This document shows positions 41,798-50,665 of a stretch of 64,000 bases of DNA, piece after piece. Position 1 is the stretch's first letter. The number at the start of each line of letters is the position of its first letter. The stretch spans positions 310,001 through 374,000 of the forward strand of contig NZ_JAHVJO010000002.1 of the NCBI RefSeq assembly GCF_019801215.1, read 5' to 3'. Below the pieces are notes generated by a model that ran no database searches, was not told the origin of the DNA, and was given only the letters and a program-made list of their open reading frames with translations. A program made the translations under genes and the position numbers. The stretch comes from Fictibacillus nanhaiensis (GTDB lineage: Bacteria; Bacillota; Bacilli; Bacillales; Fictibacillaceae).

Positions 41798-42646
41798 TTA
41801 TTCTTTTATCCATGTGATTCCGAGTGATCCTTCACCTAGGTGGGTACCGATTACAGGTCCAAAATAACTGATGGACACGTTAGCATTTACAAACTTTTCG
41901 CGAATCTCGTCTGCAATTTCTACCGCATCCTCTTCACGCTTTGCATGAATGACGCTTATCGTCACGTTATCATCTGTCTGCAAGCTCTCATCCATCAAAT
42001 CATAGATACGCTTTAACGCTTTCTTTTTTGTACGGACTTTTTCAAAAGGAACGATCTTCTTGTCATCGAAATGAAGAATCGGCTTGATCTGCAGCAGATT
42101 CCCAACAAAAAGCTGTGCCGTGTTTAATCGGCCACCACGGTGTAAGTGATTGAGATCATCCACTAAAAAGTAAGCAGGAACTCCATTGTCTTTCATCTGT
42201 AACAGGTGGTTCATGATTTCGTATCCGTTCTCACCTTTACTTGCTAGCTCTGCTGCTTTCAGGACATAAAACGCTTGTGGCGAACAGCTGATTTCAGAAT
42301 CAAATACATGAAGAGTAATTCCTTCTACCATTTCACCTGCTGCAACTGCACTTTGATACGTACCGCTAATGCCGCTCGATAAAGTGATCATGACCGCTTC
42401 GTCATAGTTTTGAGAAAGCTCTTCCAACAATTGAACAAGCTCCCCGATTGCAGGCTGGGAGGTTTTCGGCAATGTTTCTTGTCGGCTGACCATCTCGTAA
42501 AAGTCATCTGCTTTTATTTCAACTTCTTCTTTGTATGTTTCGTTGTCGAAAATGACGTTGAGCGGAATCATTACAATGTTCTTGTCGTTTCGAATATGTT
42601 CGGGTATGTAGGAAGTACTGTCTGTAATGACGGCTACCTTGCTCAT
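41798..42646 (-). CDS. degV: DegV family fatty-acid-binding protein
   Basis: The 282-residue EDD-fold protein binds a long-chain fatty acid, which in Gram-positives is fed to the fatty-acid kinase system. Signature VITDSTSYIP at the N-terminus, SSGISGTYQSA for carboxylate binding, and GTHLGEGSLGITW near the end. The ATG at 42646 with GAGAGGA eight bases upstream is preferred over 42670. Equivalent to B. subtilis YviA, in the usual place between degU and comFA. Confidence 0.93.
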   Translation of the reverse strand: MSKVAVITDSTSYIPEHIRNDKNIVMIPLNVIFDNETYKEEVEIKADDFYEMVSRQETLPKTSQPAIGELVQLLEELSQNYDEAVMITLSSGISGTYQSAVAAGEMVEGITLHVFDSEISCSPQAFYVLKAAELASKGENGYEIMNHLLQMKDNGVPAYFLVDDLNHLHRGGRLNTAQLFVGNLLQIKPILHFDDKKIVPFEKVRTKKKALKRIYDLMDESLQTDDNVTISVIHAKREEDAVEIADEIREKFVNANVSISYFGPVIGTHLGEGSLGITWIKE

Positions 42647-42787
42647 GTTTTTAGTCCTCTCTTTTTGCAAAAAATCGTATTATCAACTTCTCTTCCTAGT
42701 GTACACCATCAGAAAAAGTAATTCACTATATTCAGTTTTTCTTACACGAAGTATTCTACTTTTGGCCTCTCAATCCTTTAAACGGTT

Positions 42788-43714
42788 TTAATGGCGGTCC
42801 AATCGTCTTCGGCATAACGAAAAAGCACCATATAGAACAGAGCGATTTCCCATAGACGAAATCCTTAATTCCGGTTTAAAAGGAACATATTTTTCAAGAT
42901 TTTGATCTATTTTTTCTAAAAATGGCTGCAGCTGTCTTCCTACTCCGCCGCCAAACAAAATCACTTCTGGATTTAAAAGTACTGTCATATTCACTAATGC
43001 TGTTGACAAATGACTGATCGCTTCTTCAACTACCTGACTTGCGGCAAGATTCCCTTGATTGGCAAGTAAAAAAAGCTCTTGTGTAGAAACCCCTTGTTGG
43101 CCAGTCTTCATTTCGTATTTATGACTCATTCCAAACCCGCCTGATTGCGTACTTAAAAAACCGTATCCCCGACGGGCTGGAGTGAAACCATCGTTTAGTG
43201 CGTTTTGTTCTGTAATCATATAACCCATCTCCCCTGCTGAAAATCGGCTTCCTTCGTAAACTTGATTGTTGATCAAAAGACCTGCACCAATGCTCGTACC
43301 CACCATACAAAAAACGGCATGCTTCACGTTCTGTAAGCTTCCTTTTTCTACTTCTCCAAGAAGTCCTGTGTTCACGTCATTGCCTACAACAACGGGTATT
43401 CCAAGTATTCGCTCTATTTTTTCACCTAACGGATAATGGTTCCACTCTAAACTTGGCGCTTTGAAAACCATTCCTGTCTCTGTGTCCACTAAGCCAGGCA
43501 CACCAAGTCCGATACAGCACACTTCGTCCATGGAAACCTCATGCTCCATCAATCTTCTTCTCATTTCATCCGCAATACATTCTGCCACATCTGACTGAAT
43601 GACTTCGCTCGTCATAAGTGTTTTTCGATTTAATATTTCGCCATCCATATGAAATAAAGCACATTCAATCGTTGTACCGCCTACATCGGCAGCTAGTATG
43701 TATCTTCTTTTCAT
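42788..43714 (-). CDS. ROK family sugar kinase or regulator-like protein
   Basis: The product has 308 residues. The phosphate-1 motif LAADVGGTTIECALF, VPGLVDTETG, GNDVNTGLLGE and VGTSIGAGLLI place it in ROK. The zinc motif typical of ROK kinases (GHx9CxCGxxGC) is missing: the region reads GEMGYMITEQNALNDGF. No helix-turn-helix domain is present. It may be a zinc-independent kinase for an unusual hexose. The ATG at 43714 follows GAGGTGAAA. It interrupts the B. subtilis order between degV and degU. Confidence 0.82.
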   Translation of the reverse strand: MKRRYILAADVGGTTIECALFHMDGEILNRKTLMTSEVIQSDVAECIADEMRRRLMEHEVSMDEVCCIGLGVPGLVDTETGMVFKAPSLEWNHYPLGEKIERILGIPVVVGNDVNTGLLGEVEKGSLQNVKHAVFCMVGTSIGAGLLINNQVYEGSRFSAGEMGYMITEQNALNDGFTPARRGYGFLSTQSGGFGMSHKYEMKTGQQGVSTQELFLLANQGNLAASQVVEEAISHLSTALVNMTVLLNPEVILFGGGVGRQLQPFLEKIDQNLEKYVPFKPELRISSMGNRSVLYGAFSLCRRRLDRH

Positions 43715-43878
43715 TGTTTCACCTCGCACACTTTTATATAGGGAAATTTATTTTATTGCGCATCATTCAACATGAAAAACATTAAATATGTTAAAAAATT
43801 TTTTTCGAATGAAGAAGGATATTGTCGCATATGGAAGAATTTACAATGTGATATACGTTTAAAGGAGGGATCAGACCA

Positions 43879-45662
43879 TTGGATCATAACCTATATATTG
43901 TATTATTATCTCTATTAGTTTGCTTTCTTTTCGTCCTTGTTTCGTTAGAATGGATTCTTAGACGAACAGATCAGCAAAAGACGCCGCAACGTTTTCTTAT
44001 TTTAGGTTCTGTTACGATGGGTATCGCGGTGTGGGCCACGCATTATATGGGCATGTTATCCATTCAGAGCCCGATACCTTTCCTATACGATTTGACAACA
44101 ATGTCCATTTCCTTAGCCGTTAGTTTCCTATTTTCCTACGTATCCTTTTTTCTTCTCCATTATACTGTTCAACGGCAACAGAACAAACTTTGGGCACCTG
44201 TTTTCACGTTTGGAACGGGACTTCTTTTCGTTCATACCATCGGTGTATTATCGATGCATATCCATCCGGTGCAAACAGATGCTTGGTGGATTTCTCTTTC
44301 CATTGGTTCCGCTTTTCTTTTTACGTGGATTGCCTTTCTCACTTTAATAAAATCAGGAAACCGTTATAAAAAGATTACCGTTAGTCTCTCCCTAACTACC
44401 GGTGTTAGCCTTATGCATTATATAGGTGAGATGGCCTTAGTTGGAGGAACTCCCACTTTCAACTGCATAATGAATTTCCGATATCGAACATTAATATACT
44501 AGCGACCCTGCTCGTGCTTGGGGCCATGGTGGTCGTTCTGATTCTTTACATACTTGAACAGATGGACCAAAAGAAGATCGTTCAGCAGCGCATTGACCTT
44601 TTAGAAAGCGAGCATCGCTACAATTCTCTTTTTGATCTTAACCCAGAAGGCGTTTTTGTGATCGGTCCTGATCGAAATTTTATAAAAGCCAATTCTTCCT
44701 TAGAACAGATAACAGGCTATACGTTTCAAGAGCTATCAAGAATGCCTTATACCCACCTTTTAAAAGAAGACCAAATCAAGACCTCTTTAAAAAACTTGGA
44801 AAGAGTTATGCAAGGTGAGACGGTCAAACATCCTCTTACCATCTTTCATAAAGACGGTCATGAAGTCGAGCTTGAGATTACAAGCATTCCGTTTTCGATT
44901 AAAAATACCATTACAGCTGTTATTGGCATCGCAAAGGATATGACGGCACTTAATGAAGCCCAAGAATTTAAGCAAAGAGCGCAAACGCTTGCGTCTGTTG
45001 GTGAGCTAGCTGCCGGTTTAGCTCACGAAATCCGCAATCCGCTTACATCGATTAATGGCTTTGCCCAGTTGTTCCAAACGCAATATGCAAAAGAAGAAAC
45101 CGGCCATTTTATAAGAATCATGCTTAAAGAAACAGAACGAATCAACTTCATCATCAGCCAGCTTATGATTTTAGCCCGGCCGCACATGATCATCAAACAA
45201 CAACATGATCTGACAAGGGTGTTACATCGATCATTTGAATTTTTGGAGAACCAAGACACTATTCAAGTAGACCTACCAAAAACACCGGTCTATTACATGT
45301 GTGAAGAGAACCTGATGACTCAATTATTTCTAAACCTTTGTAAAAACGCATTAGAAGCCATTCCGGCAACAGGGAAAATTAGTGTGTCTTTGAAGGAAGT
45401 GAATGAAAGTATCACGATTTCGATTACAGATCATGGACCCGGAATACCAGAGGACCTGATGCCTATGCTCGGCCAGCCCTTTTATACAACAAAAGAAGGC
45501 AACCCAGGACTGGGCCTCTTGATCTGTTACCAAATCGTTCAGCACCATGAAGGAAAAATGACGATAGAATCAAAAGAAGGCTTTGGAACGACTGTTTCCT
45601 TAGAGTTTCCAATGCATGTAACGAATGAACGAAGAAAGTTGTATGAAGCTAGTATCATTTAA
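43879..45662 (+). pseudogene. MHYT-PAS sensor histidine kinase, frameshifted
   Basis: Two open frames form one gene. The first (43879-44502, TTG start after AAAGGAGGG) encodes a seven-helix MHYT sensor with motifs ATHYMGMLSI, HTIGVLSMH and MHYIGEMAL. It is then lost to an early stop. The second frame (open in the shifted frame upstream of GTG 44514, to 45662) continues LHNEFPISNINILATLLVLG, a PAS domain, HisKA (GLAHEIRNPLTSINGF) and HATPase (N box LCKNALEA, DHGPGIPE, NPGLGLLICYQ). The shift lies between about 44445 and 44475 and equals loss of one base. The kinase half resembles sporulation kinases KinA/KinD. It may be a true mutation or a sequencing error; the C-terminal frame could be translated alone. 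Confidence 0.82.
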
Positions 45663-45672
45663 GCAAAAGCGA

Positions 45673-45710
45673 TAAACCCCACTCTTGTTCTATAAGTAGT
45701 GGGGTTTTGT
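45673..45710 (+). terminator. Terminator of the histidine kinase gene
   Basis: AAACCCCACT pairs with AGTGGGGTTTT across a 13-base loop. Confidence 0.8.
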
Positions 45711-45774
45711 TGTTTACTAGCAAGTGAAACTTTTTTATATGGGTATCGACTCATTTAATGAGGTGGTGAATGTT

Positions 45775-46317
45775 ATGGTATGTAAGAAAAATATTTTTTC
45801 AGTCGTATCTTCACTGTTCTTAGCAATATCAGTAGCGGGTTGCGATGGTTCAGGAAAAGTGAATAATACCGATGCACCTGATAGAGCAAAACAAACATCG
45901 AAGGACACAACAAAAGACCCGTCAGGAATTGTGGAAGGTGATTTGAAAGTGTCGTTGAAACCTGTCGAAAGCAGTGCATATAAGTATGTATTTGCGATAC
46001 AAAACGATAAGACCGAACCTGTTGAATTAACCTATACGTCTACCCAAACATATGATTACAGCATTAAAGATCCTGAAGGAAAAGTGCTATACACTTACAG
46101 CATGGATAAGACGTTTGCTCAAGTGATAGCTAAGAAACAATTAGAACCGGGGGGAGCTTTACATTTTGAGGTTAACCTTTCGGAAGGTTTAAAATACCTT
46201 GAGAGTGGCACATATACGGTTGAGATATGGGCGACCGTTAAAGACAGAAGTGACCTTAGAACAGAAATGGAAGTCACTTATGACAAGACTTCTGCTCTCG
46301 ATAAAAAGGAACTTTGA
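45775..46317 (+). CDS. BsuPI-domain lipoprotein
   Basis: The 180-residue product has a lipoprotein signal peptide (VSSLFLAISVAGC; lipobox Ala-Gly-Cys at about residue 23). A short hydrophilic linker and a beta-sandwich BsuPI domain follow (YVFAIQNDKTEPVELTYTSTQTYDYSI). BsuPI is the fold of the intracellular proteinase inhibitor; exported versions are of unknown role. The ATG at 45775 follows GAGGTGG by eight bases; the longer frame from 45724 lacks a ribosome site. No terminator is seen right after it. Confidence 0.85.
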   Translation: MVCKKNIFSVVSSLFLAISVAGCDGSGKVNNTDAPDRAKQTSKDTTKDPSGIVEGDLKVSLKPVESSAYKYVFAIQNDKTEPVELTYTSTQTYDYSIKDPEGKVLYTYSMDKTFAQVIAKKQLEPGGALHFEVNLSEGLKYLESGTYTVEIWATVKDRSDLRTEMEVTYDKTSALDKKEL

Positions 46318-46428
46318 AGGTGATACCCGCTACTACAGTTATTTGTAGGCAGCTGCTCTAAAGAACTTTCTAATTCTAGTGAATATTTTCAACCAGATGG
46401 AAAATTACTTTATGGATGAAAAATTTAT

Positions 46429-46539
46429 TCTCACGAGAATGGAGCTTAATTTCACAGATTAAAGCCATAATCTCACGAGAATTTGCTATAATTTCACGAA
46501 AATGGCTTATATACTCGCGGACCTACACACATTTCGACA
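46429..46539 (+). repeat. 21-bp-period intergenic element, TCACGA type, copy D
   Basis: The cores are TCACGA at 46431, TCACAG at 46452 (degenerate), TCACGA at 46473 and 46494, and TCGCGG at 46515: an exact 21-bp period throughout. The cap follows: ATACTCGCGGACC, then TACACA and TTCGACA boxes. It lies between the convergent lipoprotein and degU genes; the cap is 29 bp from the degU terminator. The remaining bases 46318-46428 show nothing else. Confidence 0.87.
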
Positions 46540-46564
46540 CCCTCAACCACCATGCTACCCATGC

Positions 46565-46594
46565 AAAAAAGACCTTCACACTCGAAGGTCTTCT
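46565..46594 (-). terminator. Terminator of the degS-degU operon
   Basis: AAGACCTTC (46569-46577) pairs with GAAGGTCTT (46584-46592). A TTTTTT tract follows on the minus strand. Confidence 0.88.
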
Positions 46595-46601
46595 CTTTTG
46601 A

Positions 46602-47333
46602 TTAACGTACTTTTACCCAGCCGTTTTTAATCGCTTCTACCACGGCTTGTGTACGGTCGTTTACATTCATCTTTTGAAGGATGTTACTCACATGGTTTTT
46701 AACGGTTTTTTCACTAATATACAGCTCTTCTCCGATCGTACGGTTGCTGCGTCCATCCGCTAAAAGCTGAAGTACTTCACATTCACGACGAGTTAAGATA
46801 TGCAACGGCTTACGGTATTCTACTTCTACAAAGCCTGTTTTATTACTCTGCGTTTTGCTCGTCGTAGATAAACGTCGAAACTCATTTAACAGATTGTACG
46901 TAATTTTCGGATGAAGGTACGCACCACCTTCAGCAACAACTCTTACCGCTTCGATTAAAGAATCGGCATCCATTTCTTTTAACAGATACCCTGAAGCACC
47001 GGTTTGTACGGCATGGGATACATAGGTTTCATCGTCATGAATCGAAAGGATGATGACCTTCGTTTCAGGAGATTTTTCCACTAATCGGCGAGTGGCCTCC
47101 ACTCCATTGATGTTTGGCATGTTGATATCCATCAGCACTACATCTGGATTGTGGTCGCGAACGATATTTTCAGCTTCTGAACCATCGTCACCTTCCGCTA
47201 CAACAGAAAATTGGTCTTCCATATCTAAAATGCGCTTTACACCTTCACGAAACAATCGGTGGTCATCAATGATCGCTATTCTTGTTTGCTCAGGTGCTGA
47301 GGCGTTATTTTCGTACACATTAACATTATTCAT
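46602..47333 (-). CDS. degU: Response regulator DegU
   Basis: NarL-family regulator (243 residues) controlling exoenzymes, competence and motility. Receiver domain with acidic pocket DDHRLFREG and phospho-Asp in VVLMDINMP (about residue 70), then a LuxR-type helix-turn-helix ([35 protein letters not shown], positions about 175-210). Compared with B. subtilis DegU it has about 14 extra residues at the N-terminus; the ATG at 47333 is supported by GGAGGG. It is 12 bp after degS. Confidence 0.97.
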   Translation of the reverse strand: MNNVNVYENNASAPEQTRIAIIDDHRLFREGVKRILDMEDQFSVVAEGDDGSEAENIVRDHNPDVVLMDINMPNINGVEATRRLVEKSPETKVIILSIHDDETYVSHAVQTGASGYLLKEMDADSLIEAVRVVAEGGAYLHPKITYNLLNEFRRLSTTSKTQSNKTGFVEVEYRKPLHILTRRECEVLQLLADGRSNRTIGEELYISEKTVKNHVSNILQKMNVNDRTQAVVEAIKNGWVKVR

Positions 47334-47345
47334 GTGTGAACCCTC

Positions 47346-48494
47346 CTAGTCTTGAATGGGAATTTGAATGTAAACACTTGTGCCATTATTTACGCGAGAT
47401 TTAACCTTTAATGTACCTTCTAGCAGTTCGACTCGCTCGCGCATCCCCATCATGCCGAACGAATTAGATTTCGCTGGCTGGGATGTGTCAAATCCTTTAC
47501 CATCATCTCGAATATATAGTGAAATAAATTTCTGAGTAAACTCAAGTTTAACCTCAATCAGCTTCGCTTCGGAATGTTTCACTGCATTACTCACAGACTC
47601 CTGAACCAACCGGAAAATGGCTATCTCCATCTTGTTCGGAAAACGCCTCGATGTACCAAGTGCATGAAGCTCGACTGCTTTCCCAGTACTTTCCTTCACG
47701 TTGCGCAAATACTTTTCAAGTGTAGGAACAAGACCAAGATCGTCTAGAGCCATCGGGCGCAGATCATAGATAATCCTGCGAACCTCTTTTAATGAGTCGC
47801 GGACCATAACCCTTAAATCCTTTATTTCGGCACGAGCAGCATCAGTTCCTTTTTCAACGTAAATTTTCTCTAGCAGTTCAGAACGGATGAGAACGTTTGC
47901 CATCAGTTGAGCAGGACCGTCGTGAATTTCACGCGATACCCGTTTGCGCTCTTCTTCCTGTGCCTCAATAATCTGCAATCCAAATTCCTGCTTTTGCTTG
48001 GCGTCTTGAACGAGTTCGTTAATTTTTCTTAAATCCCCATTCAAATAGTTCAAAACGACAGAAACTTGCCCCGCTAGTGATTCCGCTTTATGAACGGTTT
48101 CTTGCAGTGCGAGAATTCGCCGCTCTAGCTCATCTCTTTTTTCTCGAAGCTGCTTTTCAGTCTGCCGAATGATCGAAAGCTCGATTTGATACTTATTGGC
48201 ATTCTCGTAAGCATCCCGAATATCATCTTCATTATACTTTTGAAAATGCTTGCTCACTTCCGCAAGTCGGGTTCGGGCATACTTGGCTGATTCTTCGGTA
48301 TGATCAGCCTTTTCAATAACCTCAATCACCTGCTGTTTAACCAGCTCCAAATCTCGCTGCAGCTGAATAAACTCTCTGCGGGACTGCTCACTGATCTCAA
48401 AGATTTGTGATTGACTTTCCGTAACCGTATCGATGGTTTTATTTAAAATTCCGTCCAACAAATGCGGATCTATGGCTAACCTAGCTGCAGACAT
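47346..48494 (-). CDS. degS: Cytoplasmic sensor histidine kinase DegS
   Basis: Soluble kinase/phosphatase of DegU, 382 residues from the ATG at 48494 (MSAARLAID), eight bases after GGAGG. A long coiled coil (about 40-170) serves as sensor domain. HisKA_3 motif EERKRVSREIHDGPAQLMAN holds the phospho-His. HATPase motifs are VQESVSNAVKHS and DDGKGFD with FGMMGMRERVELLEG. No membrane helices, as in B. subtilis. Confidence 0.97.
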   Translation of the reverse strand: MSAARLAIDPHLLDGILNKTIDTVTESQSQIFEISEQSRREFIQLQRDLELVKQQVIEVIEKADHTEESAKYARTRLAEVSKHFQKYNEDDIRDAYENANKYQIELSIIRQTEKQLREKRDELERRILALQETVHKAESLAGQVSVVLNYLNGDLRKINELVQDAKQKQEFGLQIIEAQEEERKRVSREIHDGPAQLMANVLIRSELLEKIYVEKGTDAARAEIKDLRVMVRDSLKEVRRIIYDLRPMALDDLGLVPTLEKYLRNVKESTGKAVELHALGTSRRFPNKMEIAIFRLVQESVSNAVKHSEAKLIEVKLEFTQKFISLYIRDDGKGFDTSQPAKSNSFGMMGMRERVELLEGTLKVKSRVNNGTSVYIQIPIQD

Positions 48495-48807
48495 GTAAAT
48501 TTCCTCCAATTAAAACGATAAAGAAGAACAAACGGAAGTTCTAGAACCATCTTACCTAATTTTAATGTAGGACTTCTTATCCATTCCTGTTAAGTGGAAC
48601 GAGAAGTCATAAATCCATCTTATATACTACATTCGCCAGGATGTGGAATTTTATGTCTTTTCTTACTAAAAAAATTTCAACAAATTGAATGCTTGTGAAA
48701 ATCACCTTATAATGAAGAATATCACGTATTCTGACAAGATTGAATATTTTTCGACAAATCTGATTTTAAATTTTTGATTACAACTACCTAAAGGGAGCAC
48801 TTTCTCT
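48495..48807. other. Divergent regulatory region between degS and yvyE
   Basis: This 313-bp stretch has no coding potential. On the plus strand a promoter with TTGAAT (48685-48690), 17 bp and TATAAT (48708-48713) fits yvyE with a leader of about 90 nt. I could not pick a convincing degS promoter. Confidence 0.6.
48685..48713 (+). promoter_or_regulatory. Sigma-A promoter of yvyE
   Basis: TTGAAT, 17-bp spacer, perfect TATAAT. Confidence 0.7.
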
Positions 48808-49446
48808 ATGTTATCCGACTATCTTACTGTGAAAACAATAGACAAGCACGAGATCGTTATCGAAAAGTCACGTTTTATTGCTCATATCGCAAGAGCCACG
48901 ACTGAAGAAGAAGCGATCCATTTTATACAGAACATTAAAAAAGAACATCAACAGGCGACACATAACTGTTCGGCCTATTTGATCGGCGAAACCGACAACA
49001 TCCAAAAAGCGAATGACGACGGTGAACCAAGTGGAACAGCAGGAGTTCCCATGTTAGAGGTGCTTAAAAAGCGGGAATTGAAAGACACAGTCGTTGTCGT
49101 CACCCGTTACTTCGGCGGAATCAAGCTAGGTGCAGGTGGTCTTATTCGGGCATACGGCAAATCCGTTTCAGAAGGCCTCAACCACATCGGCGTTGTTCAG
49201 CGCAAACTTCACCAAATCATACACATCACTGTGGACTACACCCTCCTCGGAAAAATGGAAAACGAGCTCCGCAATTCCATCTATCCCATAAAAGAAATGA
49301 ATTACATGGAAAAAGTGGAGATTCAAATGTATGTACCGATAAAAGAAACAGATGCATTTTCAGAGTGGATCACAGATCTTTCAAATGCGCAGAGTGAGAT
49401 TGTTTTTGGCGAACAGGAGTATTTGGAAAAAGATGTGACACGATAA
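48808..49446 (+). CDS. yvyE: YigZ/IMPACT family protein YvyE
   Basis: The 212-residue cytosolic protein has an N-terminal IMPACT fold domain (KSRFIAHIARATTEEEA; ANDDGEPSGTAGVPML; VVVTRYFGGIKLGAGGLIRAYG) and a C-terminal ferredoxin-like DUF1949 domain (about 140-205). Related to a regulator of Gcn2 in eukaryotes; the bacterial role is unclear. Conserved position upstream of tagU. Confidence 0.94.
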   Translation: MLSDYLTVKTIDKHEIVIEKSRFIAHIARATTEEEAIHFIQNIKKEHQQATHNCSAYLIGETDNIQKANDDGEPSGTAGVPMLEVLKKRELKDTVVVVTRYFGGIKLGAGGLIRAYGKSVSEGLNHIGVVQRKLHQIIHITVDYTLLGKMENELRNSIYPIKEMNYMEKVEIQMYVPIKETDAFSEWITDLSNAQSEIVFGEQEYLEKDVTR

Positions 49447-49596
49447 GGGTATACCCAGGTAAAACTATTTGCAGTCGAATGGTATAATGTCGTTTTTTCG
49501 TCAATTGTCTACAATTTTCAAATACGATATGATGGGGAGTAGCTATCTATAGTAATTTGCTTTAATATTTGATTATTTTAAGGGAGTTTAAATATA

Positions 49597-50625
49597 ATGA
49601 ACCAACAAAAAAATACAAGAGCACGTAGAAGGAGACGGAAAAAAAGTCCGTTTCGCCGGTTTTTACGTTTTGTCCTTTTAATATCTTTACTATTTGTTTT
49701 AAGTGCAGCAGGCTATGGAGGTTATTTAGTCTACAAAATTAAAGCAAATGCTGATAAAAGCTTTGTTGATTTAAAAGACGATAAATCTGACCTTAGAATG
49801 GACGAAGTACAGCTTGGTAAGGATCCAGTGACCATTTTGTTAGTAGGGATTGAAAATTACCAAGCCAATGATGTTGGACGAGCAGATGTAATCAAGCTCA
49901 TTACCATTAATCCGGAAACAAAAGAAACTGCTATGGTTAATATCCCGAGAGATACCCGAACCTATATACCAGCGATTGAAGAAAAAGACAAGATTAATCA
50001 CTCTTATGCATACGGGAAAAAGGGTATGAGAGAAAAAGCAGTTATGGAAGCTACTGAGGAACTCTTAGGTGTTCCTATTGATTACTTTGTTTCCACAAAT
50101 TTTGATGGTTTTGAAGATGTAGTGGATGAACTTGGAGGAATCACAGTAAATGTTCCGTTTGACTTTAAACAAGCTTCATTTAAACGAATGATTACGTTTA
50201 AAGAAGGGCCAATGGATTTGGATGGAGAAGAAGCACTTGCCTTTGTCCGAATGCGTAAACAAGATCCTCGCGGCGATATTGGCAGAAATGAACGGGAAAG
50301 CGAAGCCATCCGCGCCATTATGGAAAAAGCTATATCTGTAAAGTCCTTCTCAAAAGTCGATAATGTAATTGATGAACTTGGAAATAACGTAAAAACGAAT
50401 ATCTCGACAACCGAAATGTTTGCCATGAGGAATTTTTACAGGACATTAAAAAACAAAGAGTTCGATACTTTACAGTTAAAAACATACCCTGAAACGATTA
50501 ATGGTGTTTCATATGAAATCCCGACAGATGAATCTGTTTCTGAAATTAGAGCGGAATTGTCAAAGATTCTAGAAATTGAAGATGAACTAGAGCAAACAAA
50601 TAATGGATTTGAGCAAAATGAATAA
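49597..50625 (+). CDS. tagU: LytR-CpsA-Psr wall glycopolymer ligase
   Basis: Transfers teichoic acid or related polymers from undecaprenyl carriers to peptidoglycan. The product has 342 residues: a very basic cytoplasmic tail (RARRRRRKK), a membrane helix (about 23-45), and the extracellular LCP domain with DVGRADVIKLI, the Arg motif NIPRDTRTYIP, and DIGRNERESEAIRAI. Equivalent to B. subtilis TagU (LytR). Lies opposite the tagO paralogues with a shared terminator. Confidence 0.93.
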   Translation: MNQQKNTRARRRRRKKSPFRRFLRFVLLISLLFVLSAAGYGGYLVYKIKANADKSFVDLKDDKSDLRMDEVQLGKDPVTILLVGIENYQANDVGRADVIKLITINPETKETAMVNIPRDTRTYIPAIEEKDKINHSYAYGKKGMREKAVMEATEELLGVPIDYFVSTNFDGFEDVVDELGGITVNVPFDFKQASFKRMITFKEGPMDLDGEEALAFVRMRKQDPRGDIGRNERESEAIRAIMEKAISVKSFSKVDNVIDELGNNVKTNISTTEMFAMRNFYRTLKNKEFDTLQLKTYPETINGVSYEIPTDESVSEIRAELSKILEIEDELEQTNNGFEQNE

Positions 50626-50631
50626 GATGTA

Positions 50632-50665
50632 AATGGCTTCAAGTTTAAACTTGGGTCATTTTTTT
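50632..50665. terminator. Terminator between tagU and the first tagO paralogue
   Basis: An inner perfect palindrome CAAGTTTAAACTTG is extended by ATG..CAT pairing, followed by TTTTTTTT on the plus strand. Confidence 0.8.

Noticed and set aside
49448-49457. GGGTATACCC palindrome after yvyE as a terminator
   Set aside because: The symmetric stretch has no loop and no T-tract; it is too short to call.
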